64,000 nt of DNA from contig NZ_CP107945.1 in the NCBI RefSeq assembly GCF_036057275.1, positions 6,634,001-6,698,000 on the forward strand, read 5' to 3'. A program made the translations under genes and the position numbers. This document shows, one piece after another, positions 25,268-33,879 of the stretch. The notes under the pieces were generated by a model. It saw only the letters and a list, made by a program, of their open reading frames with translations, was not told where the DNA came from and ran no database searches. Each line of letters opens with the position of its first letter. Positions within the stretch are counted from its first letter, which is position 1. This DNA is from Streptomyces sp. NBC_00390. GTDB lineage: Bacteria > Actinomycetota > Actinomycetes > Streptomycetales > Streptomycetaceae.

Positions 25268-26251
25268 TCAGCCGCCCGCGACCGGCCGCGAGTGCGGTGG
25301 TCTGCGGCTGCCCGACGGGGTGATGGGCGCGCGCTCCGAGCGGATCGCATGCGGCCGTGGCTGGGTGAGGTGGCCGCTCGTCCTGCCTGCCTGCCCGGGC
25401 CGGGTGTGGCCGACCGTGGCCACCGGCTCGCGGGACGGATCACTGCTGTGCGGGTCGCGCTGAGGGAATATCGCCGGCCGCAGACCGCCCGCCGCGACGG
25501 GCAGGGAGGGAGTGAGCCGACCGCGTGCACGCCACTGGTCGCGCAGTGCCAGGATCCAGGCTTCCGCACGGCCGATGAGCGGCTCGCACCAGGGCAGCGC
25601 GAGCATGATCAGCAGGCCGGCGGCCCAGCCGAGCAGCACATCGCTCAGCCAGTGCGTGCCGAGATACACGGTGGTCAGACCCACACCGAGCGAGACCACG
25701 GCCGACAGTGCCGACAGATAGCGGCGAGCCCGCGGGGTGGTGGCCAGATAGGCCAGGATTCCCCACGTCACCACCGCATTGGCGGTGTGTCCGGACGGAA
25801 ATATATCGCCGCCCGCGAAGAGCTCGGCAGAGCCGATCTGCGTCGCGTAGTGAGGGCCGAGCCGGCCCAGACCGATCTTGACCGCTCCAACGGTCGCATT
25901 GAGCAGCAGCAGAGCAGCGCCGAGCACCAGCAGCGGCCTCAGCGTGTGCTGGCGCCAGGAACGCCAGCCCAGCCAGGCCGCCACCATCACGGCGGTCGGG
26001 CCGCGCTGGCCGAGCACCACGTAGTAGTCGAGGAGCGCGTGCTGTTCGGGCCACTGCTCGTACGGCCGGAAGAGCATGAGCTTCCAGTCGAGGGCCACCA
26101 GCCAGGTCGAGGCCAGAACGGCGACGACGATGGCGAGATAGAACGCCGACGTCCCGCCGAAGAGGGCGAGACGGGTGCGGCTCATCCGCGGGATCTCTAT
26201 CTTCGGCGGTTCCGGCTCCCGGTCCAGCCGGGCAAAGATGTCGGTACGCAC
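25268..26251 (-). CDS. PAP2-superfamily membrane phosphatase
   Basis: 327 aa with about six membrane helices. The three PAP2 motifs are visible: KIGLGRLGP (motif 1, as K-x6-RP variant), FPSGHTANAV (motif 2, catalytic His) and TVYLGTHWLSDVLLGW (motif 3, His-Asp). These enzymes dephosphorylate lipid phosphates such as phosphatidic acid or undecaprenyl pyrophosphate at the outer membrane face. The last 100 residues are a Pro/Arg/Ser-rich cytoplasmic tail. GTG 26251 is the likely start. Divergent from the MFS gene across a 437-base gap. Confidence 0.88.
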   Translation of the reverse strand: MRTDIFARLDREPEPPKIEIPRMSRTRLALFGGTSAFYLAIVVAVLASTWLVALDWKLMLFRPYEQWPEQHALLDYYVVLGQRGPTAVMVAAWLGWRSWRQHTLRPLLVLGAALLLLNATVGAVKIGLGRLGPHYATQIGSAELFAGGDIFPSGHTANAVVTWGILAYLATTPRARRYLSALSAVVSLGVGLTTVYLGTHWLSDVLLGWAAGLLIMLALPWCEPLIGRAEAWILALRDQWRARGRLTPSLPVAAGGLRPAIFPQRDPHSSDPSREPVATVGHTRPGQAGRTSGHLTQPRPHAIRSERAPITPSGSRRPPHSRPVAGG

Positions 26252-26502
26252 CTAATCGACGTTACAGCGAGTGAGTGAGCGGACCGGCCGATCCACGGGC
26301 TTTGTGATGCCGATGTGATGTGGAGTATGTCTCAGGGCCGGTTCTATTCACGGTCCGTCAGGAAAAGCGGGTGACCCGGTTCCCTATTTATCGGACGGTC
26401 TTCCTGTCACGTTCTTATCTCGGGTTCGAAATGGTTCACCGGTGCACCGTGCGGAATTTCCCCGTTGTTCAGGGCCCGCCAAGATCGTCTTCGCTCCCGC
26501 GG

Positions 26503-26522
26503 GGTGTGGCGTACGCCACACC
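26503..26522. promoter_or_regulatory. 20-bp perfect palindrome between PAP2 and MFS genes
   Basis: GGTGTGGCGTACGCCACACC is a perfect 20-bp palindrome, centred about 175 bases upstream of the MFS start. It has the size and symmetry of a dimeric repressor site (TetR, MarR or GntR type). Nothing else recognisable is in the 26252-26688 gap; no gene seen there. Confidence 0.5.
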
Positions 26523-26688
26523 GGGGCATTCGCCCAGGTGAGAGATCGACCACGCATCACGCGCCCGAACTCGCGTACGCTGGCGGCTCGCTCGCGCGTC
26601 GACGCCGGGCCGCCCACCGGGACGACAAGCAAATACCGTCCCCGGCGCTGGCCCGCCGAGTGCGAGGGACTCACTGGGAGGTACGTAC

Positions 26689-28320
26689 ATGTCCGTGACG
26701 ACCACGGCCGGAGCACGCCTGCGTGCCGCCGGCGGCGGTGCCAACCGCTGGGTCGTCCTCGTCGTCCTCTGTGTCAGCCTGCTGTTCGTCGCCCTCGACG
26801 CGACCGTGCTGCATGTCGCCGTTCCCGCCGTCACCGAGGATCTGCGACCCAGCGGTGTCGAGCTGTTGTGGGTCGTGGACGCCTATCCGCTGATCTGTGC
26901 CTCCCTGCTGATCCTCTTCGGCACGCTGGGCGACCGGGTCGGCCGTCGCCGGGTGCTGCTGATCGGCTACGGCCTCTTCGGCGCGGCCTCGGCGGTCGCC
27001 GCCTTCGCGCCCACACCCGAGGTACTGATAGGCGCGCGCGCCCTGCTCGGCGTCGGCGGCGCCATGATCATGCCGGCGACGCTGTCGATACTGCGCGACG
27101 TCTTCCCGGACCGCCGCGAGCGGGCCATGGCCATCGGCATCTGGACCGCTGTCGCCGCGATCGGAGCCGCGACCGGCCCGGTGCTCGGCGGCTTTCTGGT
27201 CGAGCACTTCTGGTGGGGCTCGGTCTTCCTGATCAACATCCCGCTGATGGCTCTGATCCTCCCCGTCGGCCGCTGGCTGCTGCCCGAGTCCAGGGGCTCG
27301 GCGGACGGACCGTGGGACGTACTGGGCGCGCTGACGGCAGCGGCCGGTGTGCTCGGAGTCGTTCTCGGAGTCAAGCGCCTCGGCGGCGGCGACCGGGTGC
27401 TCGACGCCGGCACCCTCGGTCCCTTGCTGGTCGGTGCCGTCCTGCTGGCTGTGTTCGTACGGCGTCAGCGCCGCCGCGAACACCCGCTGATCGACATGCA
27501 GATGTTCACCAGGGCCGCGTTCTCCTCCTCCGTCGGCTGCATCATCCTCGCGATGCTCGCCCTCGTCGGCCTGGAGCTCATAGCCGTCCAGTACCTGCAA
27601 CTGGTCCTCGGGCTCAGCCCGCTGGAGACCGGCCTGCGGCTGCTGCCGCTCACCTTCGCCGCGATGGCCGCCGGCGCCACCGGCTCGTACACCCTGCACC
27701 GCGTCGGCCCGCGCCGGATGGTCGGCTGGGGCTTCGTCCTGACCGCGGCCTCCGTGCTGCTGCTGACCGTGATGGGCCAGCACGACCGGCCCTGGCTGCT
27801 CACCGCGGCGTTCGTACTGCTCGGCTTCGGACTGCAGAGCACCTTGTTCGGGGCGTACGAGTCGATGCTCAGCGAGGCCCCGGCCCACCAGGCGGGGGGA
27901 GCGGCCGCGATCGGCGAGACCTCGTACCAGCTCGGCGCGGGCATGGGCATCGCCCTGCTGGGAAGCGTGATGAACGCCGCGTACGCGCCGGCGGTCACCG
28001 CCCTGTCCGGAGTGCCGGACCGGGCGAGTGCCGCTGCCGCGCACTCCCTGGGGGAGGCCTACCAGGTCGCCGACACGCTGGGCGGGCCGGCGGGGCACGC
28101 GCTGCGTACCACGGCCCGCCACTCCTTCGTCCACGGTCTGCATGTCACGCTGCTGGTCAGCGCCGGGCTGCTGCTCGTCGGCGCCCTGGCGGCGCTCAAG
28201 CTGCCGCGCATGATGGAGTCGGCGGTAGACAAGTGCCCGAGGCAGCGGCTGCCCGAGGTCTCGATCCCGGCCGGCCGTGAGCCGGCGGAGGCGGCAGGGT
28301 CTGGACGCGCGGCACACTGA
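26689..28320 (+). CDS. MFS exporter, DHA2 (14-helix) type
   Basis: 543 aa, about 14 membrane segments. Drug:H+ antiporter-2 landmarks are LFVALDATVLHVAVPAVTEDL in helix 1, LGDRVGRRRVLLIG in loop 2-3, and the antiporter motif AIGAATGPVLGGFLVEHFWW in helix 5. Likely exports a hydrophobic or toxic compound. ATG 26689 follows GGGAGGT. The C-terminal cytoplasmic tail has MMESAVDKCPRQRLPEV. No adjacent regulator gene; the palindrome at 26503-26522 may control it. Confidence 0.9.
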   Translation: MSVTTTAGARLRAAGGGANRWVVLVVLCVSLLFVALDATVLHVAVPAVTEDLRPSGVELLWVVDAYPLICASLLILFGTLGDRVGRRRVLLIGYGLFGAASAVAAFAPTPEVLIGARALLGVGGAMIMPATLSILRDVFPDRRERAMAIGIWTAVAAIGAATGPVLGGFLVEHFWWGSVFLINIPLMALILPVGRWLLPESRGSADGPWDVLGALTAAAGVLGVVLGVKRLGGGDRVLDAGTLGPLLVGAVLLAVFVRRQRRREHPLIDMQMFTRAAFSSSVGCIILAMLALVGLELIAVQYLQLVLGLSPLETGLRLLPLTFAAMAAGATGSYTLHRVGPRRMVGWGFVLTAASVLLLTVMGQHDRPWLLTAAFVLLGFGLQSTLFGAYESMLSEAPAHQAGGAAAIGETSYQLGAGMGIALLGSVMNAAYAPAVTALSGVPDRASAAAAHSLGEAYQVADTLGGPAGHALRTTARHSFVHGLHVTLLVSAGLLLVGALAALKLPRMMESAVDKCPRQRLPEVSIPAGREPAEAAGSGRAAH

Positions 28321-28337
28321 GCCGTAACGTCAGCCGC

Positions 28338-28354
28338 AACTAGCACTGCTAGTT
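28338..28354. promoter_or_regulatory. 17-bp palindromic operator upstream of the acyl-CoA dehydrogenase gene
   Basis: AACTAGCA-C-TGCTAGTT is perfectly symmetric, 55 bases upstream of the start at 28409. The 1-base centre makes a hairpin unlikely, so a TetR-type operator is a better reading than a terminator for the MFS gene. Confidence 0.5.
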
Positions 28355-28408
28355 TTCGTCCGTCGTGTGTTCGTGTTCCGCTGTGTGAGAGCCGCCGGAG
28401 GCCAGACC

Positions 28409-29599
28409 ATGTCCGCACCCTCGAAGCTGCCGCCCTTCGACGCCGGCGATCCGCTCGGCATCGACGATCTGCTCGATGCCGAGGACCTCGCGATCCGAGA
28501 CACCGTGCGCACCTGGGCCGCCGACCGTGTCCTGCCGTACATCGCCGACTGGTACGAGCGCGGCGAGCTGCCCGGCATCCGGGAGCTGGCCCGGGAGCTC
28601 GGCTCGATCGGCGCGCTCGGCATGTCGCTCGAGGGTTACGGCTGTGCCGGGGCCACCGCCGTCCAGTACGGACTTGCCTGCCTGGAGCTCGAGGCCGCCG
28701 ACTCCGGCATCCGTTCGCTGGTGTCCGTACAGGGCTCGCTCGCCATGTACGCGATCCACCGGTACGGCTCCGAGGAGCAGAAGCAGCGCTGGCTGCCCGG
28801 CATGGCGGCCGGCGAGACCATCGGCTGCTTCGGCCTGACCGAGCCCGATGTCGGCTCCGACCCCGCGGCCATGCGTACCTACGCCAAGAAGGACGGCGCC
28901 GACTGGGTGCTGACCGGCCGCAAGATGTGGATCACCAACGGTTCGGTCGCCGGCGTCGCCGTCGTCTGGGCGCAGACCGACGACGGCATCCGCGGCTTCG
29001 TGGTCCCCACCGACAGCGCCGGCTTCTCCGCGCCCGAGATCAAGCACAAGTGGTCGCTGCGCGCCAGCGTGACCAGCGAACTGGTCATGGACGAGGTACG
29101 ACTGCCCGCCGACGCGGTGCTGCCGGAGGTCACCGGACTGCGCGGACCGCTCGGCTGCCTCAGCCACGCCCGCTACGGGATCGTCTGGGGCGCAATGGGC
29201 GCCGCGCGCTCCAGCTTCGATGCGGCGGTGGCGTACGCCCGCACGCGCGAGCAGTTCGGCAGGCCGATCGGCGGCTTCCAGCTCACCCAGGCCAAGCTCG
29301 CCGACATGGCGGTCGAGCTGCACAAGGGCATTCTGCTCGCCCACCACCTGGGCAGGCGTATGGATGCCGGGACGCTGCGGCCCGAACAGGTCAGTTTCGG
29401 GAAGCTCAACAACGTGCGCGAGGCCATCGAGATCTGCCGCACCTCGCGCACCATCCTCGGCGCGAACGGCATCTCCCTCGAGTACCCCGTGATGCGCCAT
29501 GCGACCAACCTCGAGTCGGTGCTCACCTACGAGGGCACGGTCGAGATGCACCAGCTGGTGCTGGGCAAGGCGCTCACCGGCCTGGACGCGTTCCGGTAG
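28409..29599 (+). CDS. Acyl-CoA dehydrogenase, glutaryl-CoA dehydrogenase type
   Basis: 396 aa. FAD enzyme for the alpha,beta-oxidation (and in this subgroup decarboxylation) of glutaryl-CoA to crotonyl-CoA in lysine/tryptophan breakdown. Features are CFGLTEPDVGSDPAAMRTYA and KMWITNGSVAGVAVVWA (acyl-CoA and FAD contacts), the subgroup stretch GCLSHARYGIVWGAMGAA, and the catalytic Glu in TYEGTVEMHQLVLG. ATG 28409 has GGAGG upstream; the frame opening at 28367 has no site. A candidate operator precedes it. Assignment to glutaryl-CoA is strong from the subgroup signature but not proven. Confidence 0.9.
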   Translation: MSAPSKLPPFDAGDPLGIDDLLDAEDLAIRDTVRTWAADRVLPYIADWYERGELPGIRELARELGSIGALGMSLEGYGCAGATAVQYGLACLELEAADSGIRSLVSVQGSLAMYAIHRYGSEEQKQRWLPGMAAGETIGCFGLTEPDVGSDPAAMRTYAKKDGADWVLTGRKMWITNGSVAGVAVVWAQTDDGIRGFVVPTDSAGFSAPEIKHKWSLRASVTSELVMDEVRLPADAVLPEVTGLRGPLGCLSHARYGIVWGAMGAARSSFDAAVAYARTREQFGRPIGGFQLTQAKLADMAVELHKGILLAHHLGRRMDAGTLRPEQVSFGKLNNVREAIEICRTSRTILGANGISLEYPVMRHATNLESVLTYEGTVEMHQLVLGKALTGLDAFR

Positions 29600-29649
29600 G
29601 TCCCGGTTCGGCCGGCGAGAGCTCCCCCGGCCACCGCGGGGAGGGGGTG

Positions 29650-29670
29650 CCCCCGGACGAAGTCTGGGGG
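29650..29670. terminator. Hairpin between convergent genes
   Basis: CCCCCGGAC-gaa-GTCTGGGGG, 9 bp with one G-T pair. This type of short GGAC-gaa-GTC element is scattered in Streptomyces intergenic DNA. Confidence 0.6.
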
Positions 29671-29684
29671 GAGTGCCCCCACCC

Positions 29685-30119
29685 TCAGCTCTGGTTGAAG
29701 AAACCGTCCTGCACACGCCCCGCGGACTCCCCGCTGACGATCTCGGTGTCGGCGGGGGTCAGCAGGAACACGCGGGTGGCCACGCGCTCGATCGAGCCGC
29801 GCAGCCCGAAGGCCAGCCCGGCGGCGAAGTCGACCACGCGCTTGGCGTCGGCCGCCTCCATCGAGGTCAGATTCACGATGACGGGAACGCCGTCCCGGAA
29901 CAGCTCGCCGATGCCGCGCGCGTCCCGGAATCCGTCCGGGGAGATGGTGGCGATCCGTCGGCCCTGTTCCTGGGCGGATTCGGAGGCCACGCGCACCCTG
30001 GGGTCGGTGACCCATGCGTCACCCGTGTCAGCATCCCCGGCGTACTCGTCGTCGTAGTAACGCCCGTCGTTGTCCTCGACGAGTCCCAGCCAGGCGCTCG
30101 CCTTGCGTACCGAACCCAT
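29685..30119 (-). CDS. SepF-like cell-division protein
   Basis: 144 aa. N-terminal membrane-targeting amphipathic stretch MGSVRKASAWLGLVED, an acidic Tyr/Asp linker, then a SepF domain (DARGIGELFRDGVPVIVNLTS, AKRVVDFAAGLAFGLRGSIERV, FLLTP). SepF links FtsZ to the membrane. Streptomyces carry several SepF-like paralogues; the main one sits beside ftsZ, so this copy is accessory. ATG 30119 has a perfect AAGGAGG. It is divergent from the DUF5685 gene across 290 bases. Confidence 0.9.
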   Translation of the reverse strand: MGSVRKASAWLGLVEDNDGRYYDDEYAGDADTGDAWVTDPRVRVASESAQEQGRRIATISPDGFRDARGIGELFRDGVPVIVNLTSMEAADAKRVVDFAAGLAFGLRGSIERVATRVFLLTPADTEIVSGESAGRVQDGFFNQS

Positions 30120-30409
30120 GGACGCCTCCTTCCGCTGCTGCAGTGGTCTCACTGCGGTCTCTGTCGTTCCGCACCCCTATGGTCGTCCATAATGCGGATC
30201 GCGCGCCAAGTGGATAGTCGCCGCGCAGGGGATTCGTGACGGTACTGGTGCAGAAGATGTGGCGATTCGTCAATGTTCTTCCTGCGTAGGGGGCATGAGG
30301 GGATCAAAATATAAAAGTCGGGCCGGACGGGTGAGCCCGGGGGCGTATGGGTGAACGGATCACTCGATACGATGCCTGCCGCACTGTCGATCGACCCTCG
30401 GGGGGCGTC

Positions 30410-31654
30410 GTGTTCGGAATCGTCAGACCCTGCACGCACAGGCTCGGCGACGGGCTGAAGACCGAGTGGATGGCCCATCTGTGCGGCCTGTGTCTCGCAC
30501 TTCGCGCCGACCACGGTCAGTTCGCCAGGATCGTCACCAACTACGACGGCCTGATCGTCTCGGTTCTGACGGAGGCTCAGACCGGGCGCACCACCGCACA
30601 GCGGCGCACCGCCGGGCCCTGCCCGCTGCGCGCCATGCGCACCGCGCCCGTCGCCCGCGGCGAGGGGGCGCGCCTGGCGGCCGCCGTGTCGCTGGTGCTG
30701 GCCTCGGCGAAGGTGCGGGACCACGTCGCCGACCGGGACGGCGTGTTGGCCCGCAGACCGGTGGCCGCCGCCGCCCGCCGGATAGCCTCCGGCTGGGACC
30801 GGGCGGGTGCGCGCACCGGCGCGGAGCTCGGCTTCGACACGGCGGTGCTTGTGGACGCGGTCGACCGGCAGGCAGGGATCGAGACGCTGGCCGGGCCGGG
30901 GACCTCCCTGCTGACGGTGACCGAGCCGACCGAGACGGCCACGGCGGCCGCCTTCGCGCACACCGCAGTGCTCGCCGGCCGCCCGCAGAACGTGGCACCC
31001 CTCGCCGAGGCCGGCCGGCTCTTCGGGCGGCTCGCGCATCTGCTGGATGCCGTCGAGGACAAGGAGGCTGACGCCGCGTCGGGAGCGTGGAACCCGCTGA
31101 CGGCGACCGGCACCTCGCTCGCCGAGGCGCGCCGCCTCGCGGACGACGCGGTGCACGGCATCCGGCTGGCGCTGCGGGACGCGGACTTCGTGGACGGCAA
31201 ACTGGCGCACGTCCTGCTCGTGCACGAGATCCGGACCTCGGTGAACCGTGCCTTCGGCTCGACCACCTGCTCGCACCAGGGGTACGGCCCGCAGCCCGGG
31301 CAGGGCGGCAACCCGTACGTCGGCCAGGGCAACCCGTACGGTCAGGGCGGGGTTTATCCCGGCGGCGGACCCTACGGCTCCAACAACCCCTACGGCGGTG
31401 GCATGCCGGGCGGCCCGGGCGGCCCCGGCGGCGGCCTGCCCCCGCAGTTCGGCGGCGAGCCGCCGACACCGAAGCCGCGCGGTTTCTGGGCGGGCTGCGC
31501 GGTCTCCACCGGGCTCTTCTGCACCTGCCGCATCTGCTGCGCCAAGGAGTACGAGGGCCCCTGGTCCCGCAAGAAGCGCGAGGGCTGCTGCCACAAGTGC
31601 GACTGCGACTGCGGCCCGAACTGCGACTGCTGCTGCCCCTGCGACGGCTGCTGA
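30410..31654 (+). CDS. DUF5685 protein with Cys-rich tail
   Basis: 414 aa, function unknown. The N-terminus MFGIVRPCTHRLGDGL with HLCGLCLALRADHG gives conserved Cys/His residues that could bind metal. A helical middle follows. Residues about 287-350 are a Gly/Pro/Asn/Tyr linker. The C-terminal 55 residues hold about 17 cysteines in runs such as CTCRICC, CCHKCDCDCGPNCDC and CCCPCDGC. This tail looks like a metal cluster scaffold or a palmitoyl-like anchor region rather than a soluble domain. GTG 30410 has a G-rich ribosome site. No operon partners. Confidence 0.85.
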   Translation: MFGIVRPCTHRLGDGLKTEWMAHLCGLCLALRADHGQFARIVTNYDGLIVSVLTEAQTGRTTAQRRTAGPCPLRAMRTAPVARGEGARLAAAVSLVLASAKVRDHVADRDGVLARRPVAAAARRIASGWDRAGARTGAELGFDTAVLVDAVDRQAGIETLAGPGTSLLTVTEPTETATAAAFAHTAVLAGRPQNVAPLAEAGRLFGRLAHLLDAVEDKEADAASGAWNPLTATGTSLAEARRLADDAVHGIRLALRDADFVDGKLAHVLLVHEIRTSVNRAFGSTTCSHQGYGPQPGQGGNPYVGQGNPYGQGGVYPGGGPYGSNNPYGGGMPGGPGGPGGGLPPQFGGEPPTPKPRGFWAGCAVSTGLFCTCRICCAKEYEGPWSRKKREGCCHKCDCDCGPNCDCCCPCDGC

Positions 31655-31839
31655 CGGTCTGTCGGACCTCTCGGGACCGGGTCACCTGGTCCCGGCCGGC
31701 TCGCGTTCCCGTCTCGGCGCGAACCGGCGGTGCGGCGTGTCCTGAACATGAGAGGTGTGAAGCTCACTCGGAGGAGGGAACGACGAGTGCGGCGAGGGGG
31801 CGGCACGGTGCCGTGTGCGTGAAGGCGCCTCGCCATGAT

Positions 31840-32596
31840 CCCGGGTCCGTACGGCCCACTGTCCCTCACCGGGAGCCTCCCCCCTGCCTTCGGCGGGAGG
31901 TGTCCCCAGGCTTGCCGACCACCCGGAAGGGCAATTCCGGCCGTCCCGGGAACCTGGACCGAGGAAGGTGACGAGGGGGGCTCAGCGCCACCGACGCGGA
32001 CGCTCTCACCGTCGACCGCAAGCCGCTCACCTGCCGGATCCGCCTCAACGCCGACCATGCGCCGGTCCCCGAACCGCGTCTCCCAAGGCGAGCGCCGACT
32101 GGTCGTGCTGCGCCGCGAAGACCTGTGGGCGGTGCGCGACTTCGACCCGCAGGCATGCCTGCACGGCCTTTCGGGGCCTCGCGGCGGCACCGTACGGCTT
32201 TCGCCGGGCAGTGCCGGGACACTTCCGGGCCTACGAGCGGGACCACAGCATCCGGGGCGAGAACACCGAGGGCCGCGCGCGAGGTCCCGGCCTCGGCGGG
32301 GAGATCGTCTTCGACCTCGACGGCGAGGATCGCACGCTCAAGGCGCCGGTCGGGGCGACGGATCGCTGTGGGCGGCCTTCGCCGACGCGACCAGCGGTGA
32401 CAGCAGCCACCGCTTCGGGTTTTTGCGGCCGGCCGCGCCGTCACCGGAGCGCTCGGTGAGCGTCGCCTCAGCCGTGCTGCTGCCGCCGTGCGCCTTCGCG
32501 GGCCACTTCGTCTGCCCCTTCCCGCCGCCAGGGAACACACTGCCCGTGCGGTCCCGGCCGGCGAACGGAACCGCCCGGGACGCCGATCCGTCCTAG
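31840..32596 (+). pseudogene. Decayed DUF1684 gene
   Basis: Pieces of a DUF1684 protein are readable in order but in several frames: GPYGPLSLTGS, AIPAVPGTWTEEGDE, then ATDADALTVDRKPLTCRIRL (another frame), GERRLVVLRREDLWAVRDFDP, RAYERDHSIRGENTEGR, IVFDLDGEDRTLKAPVGA (third frame), and DGSLWAAFADATSG with PPCAFAGHFVCPFPPPGNTL. At least four indels separate them and no start codon fits. Family members are intact proteins of about 200-270 aa, so this copy is dead. Borders are approximate. Confidence 0.75.
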
Positions 32597-32626
32597 GGGG
32601 CGGACGAACACCGAGACGCATGCACA

Positions 32627-32655
32627 GCCCCGGTGGCCGAAGAGGCCGCCGGGGC
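32627..32655. terminator. Hairpin after DUF1684 remnant
   Basis: 12-bp stem with one wobble (32627-32638 with 32644-32655) and a GAAGA loop. Confidence 0.6.
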
Positions 32656-32856
32656 CATGTGGCATGCATGTGCCGAGCGGCCGAAAAGAGCCCTTGTGCG
32701 GCAAGTTGACGGCACGAATACTCCCGAGCAGCGCTTGTCAGGTGTATGGCCTGTCCGGAAAGCGGAATGACCGGATGGTGTCCGTACGTCCTGGCTGCGC
32801 CTCACGGGCCCCGAACCCCACCAACGGGCCCCCATCCCCCTCGGGAGGAACGAAAA

Positions 32857-33762
32857 GTGAGGATCAAGCGCACCATCCCCCGCAGCGGCAGCTCCAGACG
32901 CATCCGTCTGCTCGCCGCGTCCACCGGCCTGATCGCAGCCGCAGCACTGGCCGTCCCCACCGCCACCGCCACCGCCGACCCGGCACAGACTTTCAGCGCG
33001 AACCAGCTCACCGCCGCGAGCGACGCCATGCTCGAAGCGGATGTCGCAGGCACCGCCTGGCACATCGACCAGGCCAGGGGCACCCTGGTCGTCACGGCCG
33101 ACAGCACCGTCTCCAAGGCCGAGATCGCCAGGATCAGGAGCGAGGCGGGCAGCAACGCCGGAGCCCTGCGCATCGAGCGCACGCCCGGCACGTTCTCCAA
33201 GCTCATCTCGGGCGGCGACGCCGTATACGCCACCAGCTGGCGCTGCTCCCTCGGCTTCAACGTCCGCAGCGGCAGCACCTATTACTTCCTGACCGCAGGC
33301 CACTGCACCGACGGCGCGGGCACCTGGTACACCAACTCGTCACGCACCACGAGCATCGGACCCACCGCCGGCTCCAGCTTCCCGGGCAACGACTACGGCA
33401 TCGTCCGCTACACCAACACCTCGCTGTCACACCCGGGCTCCGTCGGAAGCGTCGACATCACCAGCGCCGCCAACGCGACCGTCGGCATGTCCGTCACCCG
33501 CCGCGGCTCCACCACCGGCACCCACAGCGGCTCCGTCACAGGCCTGAACGCGACCGTGAACTACGGTGGCGGTGACATCGTCTACGGCATGATCCGCACC
33601 AACGTGTGCGCCGAGCCCGGCGACAGCGGCGGCCCGCTCTACTCCGGCAGCCGGGCGATAGGTCTGACCTCGGGCGGCAGCGGCAACTGCTCCTCGGGCG
33701 GCACGACGTTCTTCCAGCCGGTCACCGAGGCACTGAGCGCCTATGGAGTGAGCGTCTACTGA
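32857..33762 (+). CDS. Streptogrisin B-type secreted serine protease
   Basis: 301 aa pre-pro-protease of the S1 chymotrypsin-like (streptogrisin) family. A signal peptide covers about residues 1-40 (RR motif, Leu/Ala core, ATATA). A short pro-region of about 76 residues follows, and the mature enzyme starts at ISGGDAVY (residue 117), giving 185 aa, the length known for S. griseus protease B. The triad is H149 (TAGHC), D179 (GNDYG) and S257 (GDSGGP). Disulfide cysteines are at 130/150 and 251/278. GTG 32857 follows GGGAGGAA; earlier starts are rejected. The hairpin at 33791-33829 terminates it. Confidence 0.93.
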   Translation: MRIKRTIPRSGSSRRIRLLAASTGLIAAAALAVPTATATADPAQTFSANQLTAASDAMLEADVAGTAWHIDQARGTLVVTADSTVSKAEIARIRSEAGSNAGALRIERTPGTFSKLISGGDAVYATSWRCSLGFNVRSGSTYYFLTAGHCTDGAGTWYTNSSRTTSIGPTAGSSFPGNDYGIVRYTNTSLSHPGSVGSVDITSAANATVGMSVTRRGSTTGTHSGSVTGLNATVNYGGGDIVYGMIRTNVCAEPGDSGGPLYSGSRAIGLTSGGSGNCSSGGTTFFQPVTEALSAYGVSVY

Positions 33763-33790
33763 CGTCGACGCAAGACAACCGAACCGGTCG

Positions 33791-33829
33791 AGTCCCCGTC
33801 CGGCATGCACTGCATGCCGGACGGGGGCT
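33791..33829. terminator. Intrinsic terminator after the protease gene
   Basis: Arms 33791-33809 and 33811-33829 pair almost perfectly (one G-T). The innermost pairs must open to form the loop. Confidence 0.85.
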
Positions 33830-33879
33830 TCGACGTTCCGCCCCTGTTTGAGAGGATGTCAGGAGGCGTGGACGTCGCA

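Noticed and set aside
26400..26450. tRNA-like GGTTCGAA motif near 26413
   Set aside because: No acceptor stem, D arm or anticodon arm fits around it.
28338..28354. Intrinsic terminator of the MFS gene
   Set aside because: A 1-base loop cannot form a stable hairpin; operator is the better reading.
29640..29690. Insertion-sequence end
   Set aside because: GGAC-gaa-GTC hairpin is a common Streptomyces intergenic element and not an IS terminus.
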